NCBI RefSeq assembly: GCF_029168945.1 | Contig: NC_083602.1 | Span: 44,267,442 to 44,331,441, forward strand | Length of the DNA stretch: 64,000 nt | Origin: Cannabis sativa | Lineage: Eukaryota > Streptophyta > Magnoliopsida > Rosales > Cannabaceae | Reading direction: 5' to 3' | Shown here: positions 1-12,268 of the stretch, piece after piece | Layout: each line of letters opens with the position of its first letter | How positions within the stretch are numbered: the stretch's first letter is position 1 | Program-made: the position numbers and the translations under genes | Notes under the pieces: generated by a model | Seen by the model: only the letters and a program-made list of their open reading frames with translations | Databases searched by the model: none | What the model was told of the DNA's origin: nothing

Positions 1-2759
1 CTTGACTTTGTATGAAAACGTTTACCCCTTACAATGTACGCTTCATGCTTTGCAACCGCAAAACTTGGTCCAAGGGCAATACGACTCAACACATCAGATA
101 CTCCATGATTCGGTTCGTTCAACTTTGATATAATGGTATTCCTTAACCACCCAATGAAAGTTTGACGATGTTGGTCTGCAACCCATTTTTGTTTATTTTT
201 TTGATTTCTTGGAACCATTGATTGTAACAGCTCCATATGGTCACTGTAAAACAAGTAAGGTAAATCAAGTTATTGTTGATCGTGACTTAAGTAATGTTAA
301 TCAAACAAAGTAATACTTACGTTATATATGGTTGGACCTCTGCGTTATTGTTCATCATGACTAATTGAGCTTGATCTAGTTCAAGCTTGGACACTGTCAC
401 CATGGTCCCTTTCCCCCTTAATCCTCTATCAACATCATCTGGGTCAGTTCTTGGTTTGCTAATTCCTATTGCCTCAACTCCAGCCATGTACTCTGAACAA
501 AATTCCACAGCCTCTTCAGATATGTAGCACTCAACCATACATGCTTCTGGCCGATAGTGGTTACGCACATAACTTTTAAGTACCTTCATATTTCTTTCAA
601 ATGGATACATCCATCTCGCCCACACCGGCCACACAACATTGCTTCTCTCACTAGATGAACCATTAAATGGATCATGATGTCGAAAAAAGATGGCGGAAAA
701 AACTTTTCCAGGTTGCACAATGTTTTGACTACATGTTCATGTAATGCATCTAACTTATCCAATTCTAATTCCTTCCCGCACAGCCTATTAAAGAAAATGC
801 AAACATGTGTCAAACACTCTCGAACATTTTTTGGCAAGACTGACCTAATGGCAATTGGAAGTAGATGTTGCATTAACGCATGACAATCATGTGATTTCAG
901 ACCCATTAGTTTCAATTCAGTCTCATTCACCAAGTTTTTGATGTTAGACGAGTAACCATCGGGTACTTTCATATTTGCAAACTGTTTGTTTCTCTTTTTT
1001 GGACAAAGTGAAACAAGCAGGAGGCAAATATAAACGTTCACCTTTCTTCTCAGGTGCCAGAGATTGTCGTATACCCATTTCAACGAGATCTAAATGACTA
1101 TTTAGACCGTCCTTAGTTTTGCCGAGAATATCAAGTAAGGTACCAATAATACTCTCACACACATTTTTTTCAATATGCATGACATCCAAACAATGTCGAA
1201 CTAGTAGACTTTTCCAATATGGAAGACGAAAGAAGATTGACTTTCTTTGAAAATAACCATTAGTTTTTTTATTTTTTTGCGTCTTTCCATACTTAAAATC
1301 TACAAGTTGAACTTGTTGGAGAATTTGTTCCCCATACAGTGGCAAAGGAGCCATATCACACTCTTCAGTACCATCGAATGCTTTCTTCTTCCGTCTATCA
1401 GGATGATTTGCAGGCAAGTACCGTCTGTGACCCATATAACACATCTTGTGTCCATTTGCCAAGTGACGAGCCGATGTGTTAGTGCAACAAATCGGACAAC
1501 CTTCGTAACCTTTTGTGCTTAAGCCTGATAAATTACTGTAAGCAGGGAAATCACTGACAGTCCACAACAACACAGCTTTCAGATTAAAAAAATTCTTTTT
1601 TAAAACCATCATAGACCTGAACCCCATTCTCATACAATTCTATTAAATCGTCAATCAATGGTTCCAAATATACATCGATATTATGTCCAGGTTGTTGCGG
1701 GCCTGATATCATTAAAGAAAGCATGTTAAATTTCCTCTTCATCACTAACCAGGGAGGAAGATTGTACATAACTAGGAAGACAGGCCATGAACTATGACGA
1801 CTACTTAGAGATCTATGTGGATTTACTCCATCCGCGTACGTACCGAGACGAATGTGTCTTGGTTCAGATTTGAATTCAGGATTTATGTAGTTCACTTTTT
1901 TCCAAGCTTGGGAATCTGCAGGATGTCTGAGTTTTCCATCTTTCACTCTCTTGGTCTCATGCCAAATCAAATTTTCAGAATGTTCTGCACTACGATATAA
2001 TCGTTTCAGTCGCGGAATCAAAGGCATGTATCACATCACTTTTTGGGGGATAAGTTTCCTATTCTCCTTACTCTTGTTTACTTTATGGCGGGATAAACCG
2101 CAAGTCGGACAATAATTCATGTCTGCATATTCCTTACGATATAAAATGCAATCGTTCGGACATGCATGAATTTTTTCATACTTCAATCCTATAGAATTTA
2201 ACATTTTTTTCACTTCATAAGTAGATTCCGAGAAGCAGTTGGCAAATGGTAAGATATCTTTAAAAGCAGCTAAAAATTGAGTAAAACATTTATCGCTCAC
2301 TCCATTTTCTGCTTTTATGTTGTAAAACTTTACCATTGTTGGTAATCTTAGTTTTTTACAACCATCGAACAGAGGTTTATCAGCATCACTAAGGAAATTA
2401 TCGAATTTCTCCGGATCATTAAGAAATTCCTCCTGTGCTTCGTTAAGCAAGTCCAATGGATAATCATCGAAATCATTACCCTCGATATCATCTACCCCCC
2501 GCTTTCCTAATGGATATGGATCATTAGGTAAATGTTCGCCATGGTAATACCAATTAGTATAACTTCTATTGAAACGTCGTAAATACACATGGTCCTTAAT
2601 CATTGTAATATTCCCTTTAGATACATTACAACAATCTACACACGGACAATGAATACGATCGTGATTTTTAGAATTCTTTAAGGCAAACTCTAAAAATGCA
2701 TCGAACCCTACTTGAAATCGTAGTGTGTCTCTCTCCTCACGCATCCATGATTTATCCAT
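1..2759 (-). pseudogene. TNP2-type CACTA transposase, broken and 3'-truncated by the window
   Basis: In its family this protein cuts and joins CACTA ends in the nucleus. Reading leftwards from the ATG at 2757-2759 (MDKSWM), I see the transposase-associated domain with a CPCVDCCN zinc-type motif and a CPTCGLSR motif, then the tnp2 core (LWTVSDFPAY, GCPICC, HCLDVMHIEKNV), then the DUF4218-like part (GLKSHDCHALMQ, RWMYPFER), then a DUF4216-like end (SDVLSRIALGPSFAV). A 77-bp intron with GT..AG borders at 244-320 keeps the frame. The gene is dead: there is an in-frame TGA at 2031-2033 and frameshifts near 1600 (in an A/T homopolymer), 965 and 635. The upstream in-frame TTG at 2777 is less likely as the start, because family members begin at MDKSWM. 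Confidence 0.85.
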
Positions 2760-5320
2760 AACAAAAATCCTATCCAAAAAAATTCAGTATTTTGTAACTA
2801 ATTATAGCTACTTACTAATTACACAATGTAACTAACTAAGTTTCTCACAATTTATTCATATTAATTTATAAATTACTCAAATTCTCGTTTTAGATTAGTT
2901 CATATTATTAGGTTGTTTTGTTGATTAGAATGTTGGTAAAATTTTAAATATTTTTAATAAAAAAAGTTGAGGGGAAATATTTTTGGTAAAGCAATAAGGG
3001 TATTAACTAATATTGTACACTTTTTATCAACAATTATTAGAACAACATGATGCATTTTATTAGAAGGAAAAATTTTAATATTGTACACTTTTTATTAGAA
3101 GGAAAAATTTATATTTATGTTTTGTATTATATTACATAAAATCAACTAGTTTTTTTTTTTTATTAAAGAAAGAGTATAATAGGAAGTAGTTATAATTAGT
3201 ACAAGACAAAACATTTATGATAACACTAAAAATATGTTATAAAAAGTGTAGTTGATTGCAATTCATAACACTTTAACATGTGTTTAGTTAACTTATATGC
3301 AATTAATTAAAAGACTCCCTATTTAATTACATTTTTGCACATTTATATTAAATATAATATAATAACATTATTTTTGTGTTATGTATTATAATTACTTAAT
3401 ACTAATTTAGTGTTATGATTCTTCATGTTTTAATATTCATTATTAACCATTCTTTTATTCAATTTTGAATGAGTTTCTTATGATCATCTTGGCCTTTTTT
3501 TCTTCTCATGAGAAAGCATTGTTCATACAAATAATGTTTATTAATTTATGTCATCAATATGTCTTTTGAATTAAGGTTGCTATTTGCTAATTAAGAAATT
3601 TCTTGCGATCATAATCTCTATTATTTAATTTTCAGGGCTTTCAGATTTGATGAAATTTCTCTCTCATATATATTATGGTGTTTAAAGTTATTGTTGTGTG
3701 TTGTTTTATTTTTGAATATGTACTCTTTTTCCCTAATAGATTTTTTCCCATGTGGGTTTTTTCTATAAGGGTTTTAACGAGGCATATTCTAGGTTGGTGA
3801 TTTGCCAATTCCAATTTGTGATTTCTCATTCATATTTGGATTGTTTCTAAACTATTTTTTTTGTACTCTTTTGTTTCACATGAATAAATTCTACATGTTT
3901 TGGTGTTTGTTGAGCATGTGATAGGTGATTTAGTTGGGTGCCAACCTAGTTGGGATGTTTCTAGTTCTAATTGATGCTCCTTCACCAAATTAAGTTATAA
4001 AGCAACAAAAATTATTCCTATGGCTTATATAATTCTTCACCAAAAGTTTACATAAATGTGAATATTATTATTTTTTATGTGACCTAACTTCTTATCACTA
4101 TGTTATAATTAACTAGTTATTTGTATTATGTAAATATTATGAATGGTTTTAGTAAGATTTATCCTAATTCTACCGAAATTTCGGCAGCATAACGACTGTA
4201 ATTGGACGTTCCCAAAAATTTTACAAGTGCCTAAAATAACAAACAAAACAGATAAACAATACAAAATTAATCCACCCATCCGACCGCAGTATATGTATTC
4301 GCAGAACCTACTTCACTACGGATGAATATTTAAGATATTCAAACTCAACTAACATGCATTGATAATTAATTATATAATAAGAAAAAGTTAGTTAAAGTAT
4401 ATACCTATAATTGCAAGCCCAAATACGCTACACACAAAATTATGCCGAACCCCTACAATATAAAGAAATACAACGAAATTACAAAATTAATTATTTCATT
4501 ACTTATAACTAGTTATAAAAAATTGTAACAAGTTACTTAGTTACTAAATTATACATACATATATATAATCAATTATATCTCACACTATTATCTCAAAAAA
4601 ATAAAATTATATCACACACTCATTCAATTTTAAAATTTTTATTTCTAAACTAATGAAATCCCTCCAATGTCATTTTATTCACAATAAATATATATTACAA
4701 AAAATATATAAAATACAATTACAAAATTTATTTCCATAAAAAAATATACACACACTATATACACACAATATATACACACATTATATACAAATATTCAATA
4801 AAATATACAAATACATATATATACTATACATTGAGGTATAAATTATTACCTAATAACCGCAATCCGACAACCACCGTAAAAAATCCCGACACTATACACA
4901 TAAAACACAATAATATTACTAATAAAATAAAAAAACTCAAATAATAATTTACAAAAACAAAAAATAAAACAATATACATAATACAAAAAGAATAGAAGCA
5001 ATATTTATACCTTAAACGAGGTTGAGATTGAACAATTTCTCAAGAAAAATGGGTGGCCGGATTTCAAACCCAAAGTTTACTATTTGGGTTCGGATGACAC
5101 TTAAAGAGGCTAAAAAATCAAAACTTTTTAGGTGTATATTATTAACTATCGAAAATGGAGGATTTTAAAAAAAAAATGGGCTAAAAAGGTTAAGAAATGG
5201 GGGAGATATGGTGGTGAGAAGGGGGCTGCGGCGAGGGTTTTTCTGGGTTGAAGCTCTCTGGTTTGGTTGCTGAGTGAAGTGGGAAGAAAGAAGAAAGGTC
5301 GAAGAGTATATACTCTGATC
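2760..5320. other. Non-coding interior and 5' leader of the CACTA element
   Basis: This stretch is AT-rich and holds no convincing protein. A run of tata/caca simple sequence lies at about 4550-4850. A plausible minus-strand splice donor (AAG|GTATAA) near 5010 suggests a 5' leader exon around 5015-5250, but I could not trace further exons. Some CACTA elements carry a second, TnpA-like gene, and none is recognisable here. Confidence 0.5.
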
Positions 5321-5322
5321 GA

Positions 5323-5429
5323 CCCTATGGCGTCGGTTCCTTCATAGGAACCGACGGCATAGGGTACACGTGTCAGCAGACTGTGTACCCTATGCCGTCG
5401 GTTCCTATGCAGGAACCGACGCCATATGG
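5323..5429. repeat. Four alternating inverted copies of an 18-bp GC-rich motif
   Basis: Copies at 5323-5340, 5347-5364, 5388-5405 and 5412-5429 alternate in orientation around the core cgtcggttcc / ggaaccgacg. Adjacent copies form hairpins with 6-base loops, and the two hairpins are inverted relative to each other. The unit lies about 200 bp inside the CACTA terminus. Subterminal repeats in CACTA elements usually bind transposase or TnpA-like proteins; that role is inferred here. Confidence 0.85.
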
Positions 5430-5630
5430 TAGTTCAGAAAAAAAAAATAATAATTAATTTCCAACCGCCTCTAAATGGTATAATGCAATTTTATACCTAT
5501 GGTTTTTATCAAAAAACCGCCTCTAAATGTCAATTTCGAACATAGCGGGTATTTTCACACCCTTTAGCTTCCCTTTTTATAAATGGGATTGAAAAAACTG
5601 CCTCTAAAGGCTAATATTTTAGTAGTGAAT

Positions 5631-6281
5631 TATTAAATAAATAATTTTGACATTTATAAGATTGAAATTAGAAAATATGCCTATTATTTAAAGAAGGATA
5701 AATGGTTAAAATAAAGTGGTAAAATTGTAACCAGTGAGGCCCATTAAGTGGTCGCCCACTAGAGTGTATTTTTGCCCATTATTTTTTTTTTAATCCATAT
5801 AATTAAATCCTAAATCCTAGTTGAAGTACTATAAAAGGAACACGATGCTCTCATTCTCATCCAACTCACTTCAACCAAACTAAACCTAGTTTTCTAACTC
5901 TATCGGACAACTAGTAGATGAGAGACTCTTTCATAGTGATTTCACCCCTCTTGTTATTCTTCATAAATCCTCAAGCCTTTAGTGATATAGTACCATGGAC
6001 ACATATAGCAAGTTAAATACTTAATCATAGTGCGGAAGACCCTGGTTAACCAAATCGAATGAGAGAAGGAGATCCAGGCTCAGATCTTGTTATTACTCTA
6101 CAGTAGAAAGGAACAAGGGTTAGCGATCTAAACAGAAGGAGTCATATTATTTTGTTGCCATCAATGTAAGGTTTTCTAAGCTCTTATGTGTTTAATTTCA
6201 TCGAATTAAAGAATTCATATTTAGGGTATTAACCAAAATACATGTTAGTAAATCTAGATCCTGGTAAAATAAGTTCCAACA
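5631..6281 (+). repeat. Old copia-X LTR, 3' part only (split by the CACTA element)
   Basis: The stretch aligns by eye with the 3' third of the copia-X LTR at 7436-9300. Shared landmarks are a 'gcccattaagtggtcgccc' block, a decayed TATA region near 5830, an 'aggttagcgatct' type block near 6120, and the terminal run agatcctggtaaaataagttccaaca. It is clearly more diverged than the other copies, so it is an early insertion. The missing 5' part should lie beyond the left end of the CACTA element. With no PBS after it, it is probably a solo LTR. Confidence 0.75.
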
Positions 6282-7435
6282 CAACTGAGTCAACTGTTGT
6301 TTTTGCTACTATGCCTGTTGCAATGTCATATGAAGCAGCTCCTGCTATTGCTACTCCTCCTCTAAAAAGAACCATGGGCGATCTACATCATATGAAAACT
6401 CGCAGAAAATTAGGAATACACAAGCAAGCAATTGAATCAGGTTATGATAGATAAAATTCTTGCTTTGACACAAAATGGCACCTATACTCTAGTTCCCTTA
6501 CCTGAATGAATGACTCCAATAGGCTGGAAGTGGGTGTTTAGGAAAAAAGAAAACTCAGATGGCATACATTACGGGTACAAAGCTCATCTTGTTGCAAAGG
6601 GTTTTCATCAACAACTTGGCTTTGATTTCACTATAACTTTTAGCCTGGTTGTTAAACCTGTTACTATTAGACTTGTTCTTATCCTAGCTTTGTCTCATGG
6701 TTGGTCCATTAAGAAACTTGATGTTAAACAATGCATATCTCAATGGAACACTCAAAAAGAAAATGTATATGGTTCAACCCCCAGGATTTGAAATCCCTTC
6801 TGCCCCTCACCTTGTTTGCAAACTGCACAAAGCCTAATATGGGCTCAAGCAAACACCTCGTGCAGATTCGACAAACTTCATTACCATCTCCTAGAACTTG
6901 GCTTTGTTTCCTCTAAGTCATATCACTCTATAAAGCACACTTCCAAATTTGCTACTATGGTGCTTGTTTATGTTAATGATATCTTAGTCACTGGCAGCAA
7001 CACGACAGTTATCACCAATCTTATAACAGCTCTTAACAATGAATTCTCTCTCAAAGACATTGGTGATCTACACTACTTTCTTGGAGTTGAGGTCAAATAA
7101 ACTCCTAGTTTACACTTGTCTCAAGCCAAATACATTTGAGACTTGCTTTTAAAGCTCAAATGTGTGATGCTAAATCTGCTCCCACTTCTATGACAAGTGG
7201 TATTCGTCTCTCATCATATGGTAGCGTGAACGAGTTTAAGATCCCCAGTTATACCGATCAATTGTAAGAGCTCTTTAGTATTTTTGCATCACTAGACCAG
7301 AGATCTTATTCAACGTCAATAAAGTTTGCCAATTCATGCATAATTATCTCCTTTCACACTAGTTAGTTGAGAAATGCATCATAAGATACCTTAGTGGCAC
7401 TATTACTCATGGTTTGCATCTCAAAAAGCCTATTC
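6282..7435 (+). pseudogene. Ale/Retrofit-like Ty1-copia pol relic (IN-RT spacer, RT, start of RNase H)
   Basis: The order is a spacer motif HHMKTRRKLGI, then the RT fingers (GWKWVFRKKENSDG, LVAKGFHQQ), a broken middle, LVYVNDILVTGS at about 6963-7000, and DLHYFLGVEV, followed by RNase H fragments up to GLHLKK at the right edge. The catalytic YVDD motif reads YVND (codon 6975-6977, GAT to AAT), which would abolish reverse transcription. Stops and frameshifts are frequent. The frame is cut at 7436 by copia X1, whose flank tattc would be the left target duplication. It belongs to a different copia lineage from copia-X. Confidence 0.8.
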
Positions 7436-9300
7436 TGTTGGGTTTTTATGCCCTAAATAAAACCCCAATTCAATGTAATCCGTATTATTCAATATCAATA
7501 AAGAAACAGAAGTATTTTTCATTCATTTGTGTAATTTTTGGTTCACATTATCAATTACTTGTTAATTTGATTTATAAATTCATCCAAACCATTTTCACAT
7601 TTATATTCTTGTTTATTGTGTCGTCATCACAATGGAAAGTAATCAAGATTGTGTGAATAAAGATTCCTAGATTTATCAGAACACTGGGTTTTACTGATGT
7701 GACAATCTACAACATACTTTACTTGCATAAATGCTATGTTCTTTCCAGAACATATGTCAGAGTAAAGCTTAAGTTGGATGAATGGAGTATGCATCGGAAG
7801 GAATCGATATTGAACTTTGATATAGATTTATTAAACTTGCCGTAATATCTATTCAATTCAATGTCACCTAGTTGATCCTAGATCAAATGATCTTAATCCT
7901 GATATGATTAGGTTCAATCTCAAGAGTGTTATTCGTGTTCTTTGATTTGTTAGTTAAGCCTACTTTTGGGTCAGGGTGATACGTACATTTTGGAAACATG
8001 ATAGTGCAATTGAGTGGGAGCGCTAACATAAATATGGAATCTATAGCTTCTATTTAGCGAATAGAAAGTAAAAGATGATTTCCTTCGAGCTTGGCCAAAC
8101 AGAGATAAATGGTTGAATATTCATTTCACTCAGCTGAAATATCATTTATACAGGGCTAAGTGTTTTAAGGATAAAACACATTGAAGGGTGTTACGGTAAT
8201 TTTAGTCCCTATTCAATGTAGATAATCTATATAGAGGATCATTCATCAAATTAGGATTATAACAATGGATAATTAATAGCGTGTCTGTATGGTGGAACAT
8301 ATAGAGCGTTTTATATAGCTGAGAGTGCAATTCTGAGTTCTATGCGTGGATGCAACAAAGAATTAATAAGTCAGTGAACTTAAGTAGTAAGTTCTTGATC
8401 TGCTTATTGGAAGCTTGGATATATATGCCCATGGTCCCCACACTAGTTGAGACAATACTACTTGTAAGACTCACTTGATTGATTTTGATTAATCATTTAT
8501 AATTTTAAAATTAGACTATGTCTAGTTTGTGAATTTTTCACTAAGCAAGGGAAATTTTTTAAAGAAAGAGTTTCTAGGGTATATTTGTTAATTAAGAGAC
8601 TTTGGCTAGTCTAATTAATAAATATATTAAATGACAATATTATTTAATAATTAATTTTAATTATTAAATGGTTGAAATTGGCATTTGAATGATTGAATTG
8701 GAAAATTGGCGTTTTTGAGAAAATGAGATGTAGAAATGATAAAACCGCAAATTGCAAAAGTGGGGCCCATATCCACAAGCCTTGGCCGACCACTTATGTA
8801 GGTTTTACCATTTAATATTTTCATTATTTTAATGCCAAATAATTCAAACCTAACCCTAGGTGGCATACTATAAATAGGTAGTGATGGCTTCGGAAAAAGA
8901 TGATGCATCTTATTCCTTTCAGAGAAAAACCTAAGTGCCTTCTACCTAACCTAGCCGCCACTTATATTTCTTTATTCTTCATTATTGATTCGAACCCCTT
9001 GAGTGAATGAGTAGTGCCCACACACATCAAGTGGTACCTCAATCATAGTGTGGAAGATCATGAAGAATTCAGATTCAACAAGAAGAACATTCGGACTCAG
9101 ATCTTGATAATACTCTGTGACAGAAAGGATTCAAGGGTTAGAGATCTGAGTGGAAGGAGACATATCATTCCACTGCAATCACTGTAAGGTTTCTCATACT
9201 TTATATGTGTTTATTACATATCGTTTTAGAAGTTCATATTTAGGATGTTAAACAACATACTTGTGAGTAGATCTAAGATCCTGGTAAAATAATTCCAACA
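7436..9300 (+). repeat. 5' LTR of copia X1
   Basis: It starts TGTTGGGTTTTTATGCCC and ends GGTAAAATAATTCCAACA, the terminal signature shared by all copia-X LTRs in the window. Length is 1865 bp. It is directly followed by a primer-binding site at 9303, which makes it a 5' LTR and not a solo copy. The 3' LTR must lie beyond position 64000, because X1 is split by Tekay-A at 12971. Confidence 0.93.
8869..8877 (+). promoter_or_regulatory. TATA box of the X1 5' LTR
   Basis: TATAAATAG lies about 430 bp before the LTR end. The same box occurs at the equivalent site in the other copia-X LTRs, which supports it as the core promoter. Transcription would start about 30 bp downstream. Confidence 0.7.
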
Positions 9301-9302
9301 AC

Positions 9303-9319
9303 TGGCCTCAGAGCCATGG
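9303..9319 (+). other. Primer-binding site of copia X1
   Basis: TGGCCTCAGAGCCATGG starts two bases after the LTR. It resembles the usual plant initiator-Met PBS (TGGTATCAGAGC) but differs at positions 4 and 5. The same variant is found in X4 and, with a further change, in X3. Confidence 0.7.
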
Positions 9320-11800
9320 TAATTGATTTGCTTGCAAGAAATTTGAACTTAAAACGATTTGGGTGTGATTCGGATGGTTTCATGGTAGTCTATGTGTTGT
9401 ATGATGATTGATTGATGTTTGTGAGATTTTGTGAAAAATAATTGAATTTTTGTTTCTGGAATTATTTTTATTGGATAGTTTGGAAAAAAATTAAGCAATT
9501 TACTTTTTTTACAGAACTTAATTTCGATTTTATTTGAATTAGTTATGAATTTTTGAAAATCAAAAAATATCAAGGTGACATCGCTCACCCCACGCGCGCG
9601 GATCCTTGGATTTCTCGGTCGTGTGCGGGTTCGGAGAGTCTTTTGTCTAAGATTTCTCAGTTTGAAGGCACCAAGGGTGTCTGGAGCATGGGCTACGCGT
9701 GCGGAAATGCTGCTAGCAGCATCCGTGGGCGTGTTTTGAGCCCCATCCGCCCGGTTGCATGCCCCTGGACAGTATGCAATCATACTGTCCGTACCACATG
9801 CAATTTTTTCGTTTTTCATCAATTTTTCATGCTGTTTCATGAAATTAACTTCCGATTTTTTGTGTAGTTTTGTATTTAGATATTTACTATTCCTATTTCA
9901 ATTCTAATTATCAGAATTAAATTAATTGAATTTTTTAAATTAATTTTTGATATTAGTGTAATTTGATCTTGAGAATAGGTAAATATCTATCTTTTTTTTG
10001 CTTAATTTTATATCTTATTTTTAAATTTGATTATTTTATCTTATTTTTAAATTTAAGGTCAGATATTTTTTTTAAATTATTTTTTTTTAAAATTATTTGA
10101 CCTTATTTAAATTTAAAATAAGATAACTGTAATCATGATATTTTGAATAGATATAAGATATTTTGCTAACTTTTAAATTTTGTTATTTTTTTTAAACTAA
10201 ATTATAAAATTAGAAAAAAGATATTTATTTATCATTTTATTTTATTGAATATTTAATTTATAAAATAACATGAAATTGAAAAGGTGGTTAGCAAATTTTT
10301 TTTGAAATTATATTTAGGTTAGTTGAAACCTAATTTTTTTTAAAATTGTAGGTTTAATTTTAAATATTATTTTATTTTATTTAAAACTGAAAAATATTTT
10401 TTTTTTATTTTATTTATGTATTACTTTCGAAATTAATATTTTAAATTAAATAAATCCTACATCCAACTATCCAAATTTTACTTGTTGCGGGAGTATGTAT
10501 TTTAGCTTGTGTGTAAGTTTTATAAAACCTATTATTGCTTGATCTAAATTTCCATGGTTAATTTGTTGACAGATCCAATGATCTGATTTTAACCCATGGT
10601 TCAATTGTCAATAGGTCAAGTAAATAAGTTGTAACAGGTAAATTTTACAATCTTCTTTCATCTGTGTATGACCTAGTAACAAGATAGGATCCATCCAAAT
10701 CTTGTGCCTGTGTGAGCCTATATGTTTACTTTTGTTATAGATGTATATAGGTTGTTGTTGCTAAATAAAATGTCACACCATGATAGATTTTATTTAGGCC
10801 CATTTAGTTTTTGGGCCTATTCAATTAGTAACAGTTGTTCATTTTAAGGTTAAATTCCTCTATTTTGGGCCTTGTGTGAGAGTTGGGGGCCAATAGAAGT
10901 TGGTACGACATACTGAACCCAGCTCCCCCTCACATGAACTACCCCAATTGTGAGGGCCCATTTGCCTGATTTGGATAACTGTGCTAGGTTAATTAAATTA
11001 GTTTAAACTAATGAAATTGATTAGCAACATAATTAATTTCAAAGTAAATAGAATTAATTTTCTATTCGTATATTTTGAAATTAATTTAAGAAAAACACAC
11101 TTAGTTTAATAAATTTATTTCTAGATAAGCTATATGTATTTTTCTTGTATTTAATTAAATATAGAATTTTAACTAATTAGATTCTTCTGAAGCTTAATTT
11201 TATATATTCCTGTTTAAGTTGAAAATTGGTTATTTCTAACTAATTTTTTTTATCAACTTAAATTTTGAATATTTCTTTTTTGAATTTTAATTTAAGTTGT
11301 AAATTAGTTATTTTAACTAATTTTGGATCAACTTGAATTTGATATCTTTCAAAATTAAGTTGAAGAATTCTAGGAATTGGTTATTGAAGATTCTTTAGAT
11401 ATTTTTTAAGTTGATATTTCCTTTAAATATGGATAAATTTAAAATGGAATATTTTTAAATTAAGTGGTTAAAACTTAATTCTGATATTTAATTAAATTTT
11501 ATTTGAAAAATATTTAAGTTGGATATTTTAGATTTTTTTTATATCTTTAACAACTTAAATAAGATATTTTTCAAATTTTATTTTATTATATTTTAATTAT
11601 TTATTTAATTTCGAATTTATTTTCGAAAATTAAATAATTAAAATTTAATTGAAGTTGGAAATTTTTTTGAACCAACCTTAACTTATAATTTTCATTATTA
11701 AAATATAGATTAAAATAAATGATTAAATAAAATACATATTTCTTTTAAATAATGAACTTTAATCAAAAGACATTCGATCTCAATTGTTGGTGTTACAATA
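9320..11800 (+). other. Long untranslated leader of copia X1
   Basis: About 2.5 kb of AT-rich sequence without a real gene separates the PBS from the structured leader. A GC-rich island lies at about 9585-9780. A conserved block near 10850-11000 (ggccttgtgtgagagttggg and the reverse complement of its counterparts in X2-X4) is shared by all copies. Open frames around 9349-9867 are not conserved in the other copies and are treated as chance. Confidence 0.75.
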
Positions 11801-12048
11801 GTTAAATATTTTTAATATAACCTCGAGACGCTAGACTTCGTCCCCCTTATGGATGGTTATTCGTTGAAAGCATTTAACACCTTAAGATCTCATTTGATAA
11901 GTGTTTTGTAAGTTTTCGTCTCTATTAGACTCTCCCCTACGGTGACTACTTAGAGATAAACTTATAAAACATGAAACAATGGTGGAAGCTCATAAAATGA
12001 GAATAACCTTGACTCTCGCCTACCGGGACAACAGTGGATTCTCATTTT
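11801..12048 (+). other. Stem-loop array in the leader of copia X1
   Basis: Three consecutive long-range hairpins can be drawn. The first, 11801-11878, is closed by GTTAAAT/ATTTAAC and ATAACC/GGTTAT. The second, 11903-11970, is closed by TAAGTTT/AAACTTA and TCTCTA/TAGAGA and carries gactctcccctacgg. The third, 11994-12048, is closed by an 11-bp stem AAAATGAGAAT/ATTCTCATTTT and carries gactctcgcctaccggga. A fourth copy of the loop motif follows at 12121-12140. Equivalent structures are present in X2, X3 and X4. A role in genomic RNA packaging or dimerisation is an inference. Confidence 0.65.
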
Positions 12049-12268
12049 GATTGAATAAAAGGTAGCTAAAATGGTTTTATTTTAGATGAGTTGACTACTC
12101 TATTCAACTAATGTTATCTTTGACTCTCGCCTACCGGGACACTGTATTTCATTATGTTGGAAACCTTGGAAAATAAAATATGTTAGAGTTTTAGTATTTT
12201 TTACAAACATATCTGATTACTTGTTATTTTCTGAACTTGTGTATGAATTTTGAACCAAAAACTTACTT

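Larger units (their letters stand above)
1..5627 (-). mobile_element. CACTA (En/Spm) DNA transposon, 5' portion, truncated by the window start
   Basis: The right edge at 5621-5627 reads agtagtg, so on the minus strand the element begins CACTACTAAAA, a CACTA-type terminus. Next to it lie subterminal copies of a motif like cctctaaa: 5601-5607, about 5520, and about 5468. The minus-strand transposase relic at 1-2759 has the orientation expected for this terminus. The 3 bases outside the end (aat, 5628-5630) would be one copy of the target duplication. The other terminus lies left of the window, so the duplication cannot be confirmed. The element interrupts an older copia LTR whose 3' part continues at 5631. 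Confidence 0.88.

Noticed and set aside
3641..4325. Short open frames in the CACTA interior
   Set aside because: Low-complexity, AT-rich codon content and no recognisable domain.
9349..9867. Overlapping open frames of 163 and 104 codons in the X1 leader
   Set aside because: They lie on opposite strands of one GC-rich island and are not kept in X2, X3 or X4, so they look like chance.
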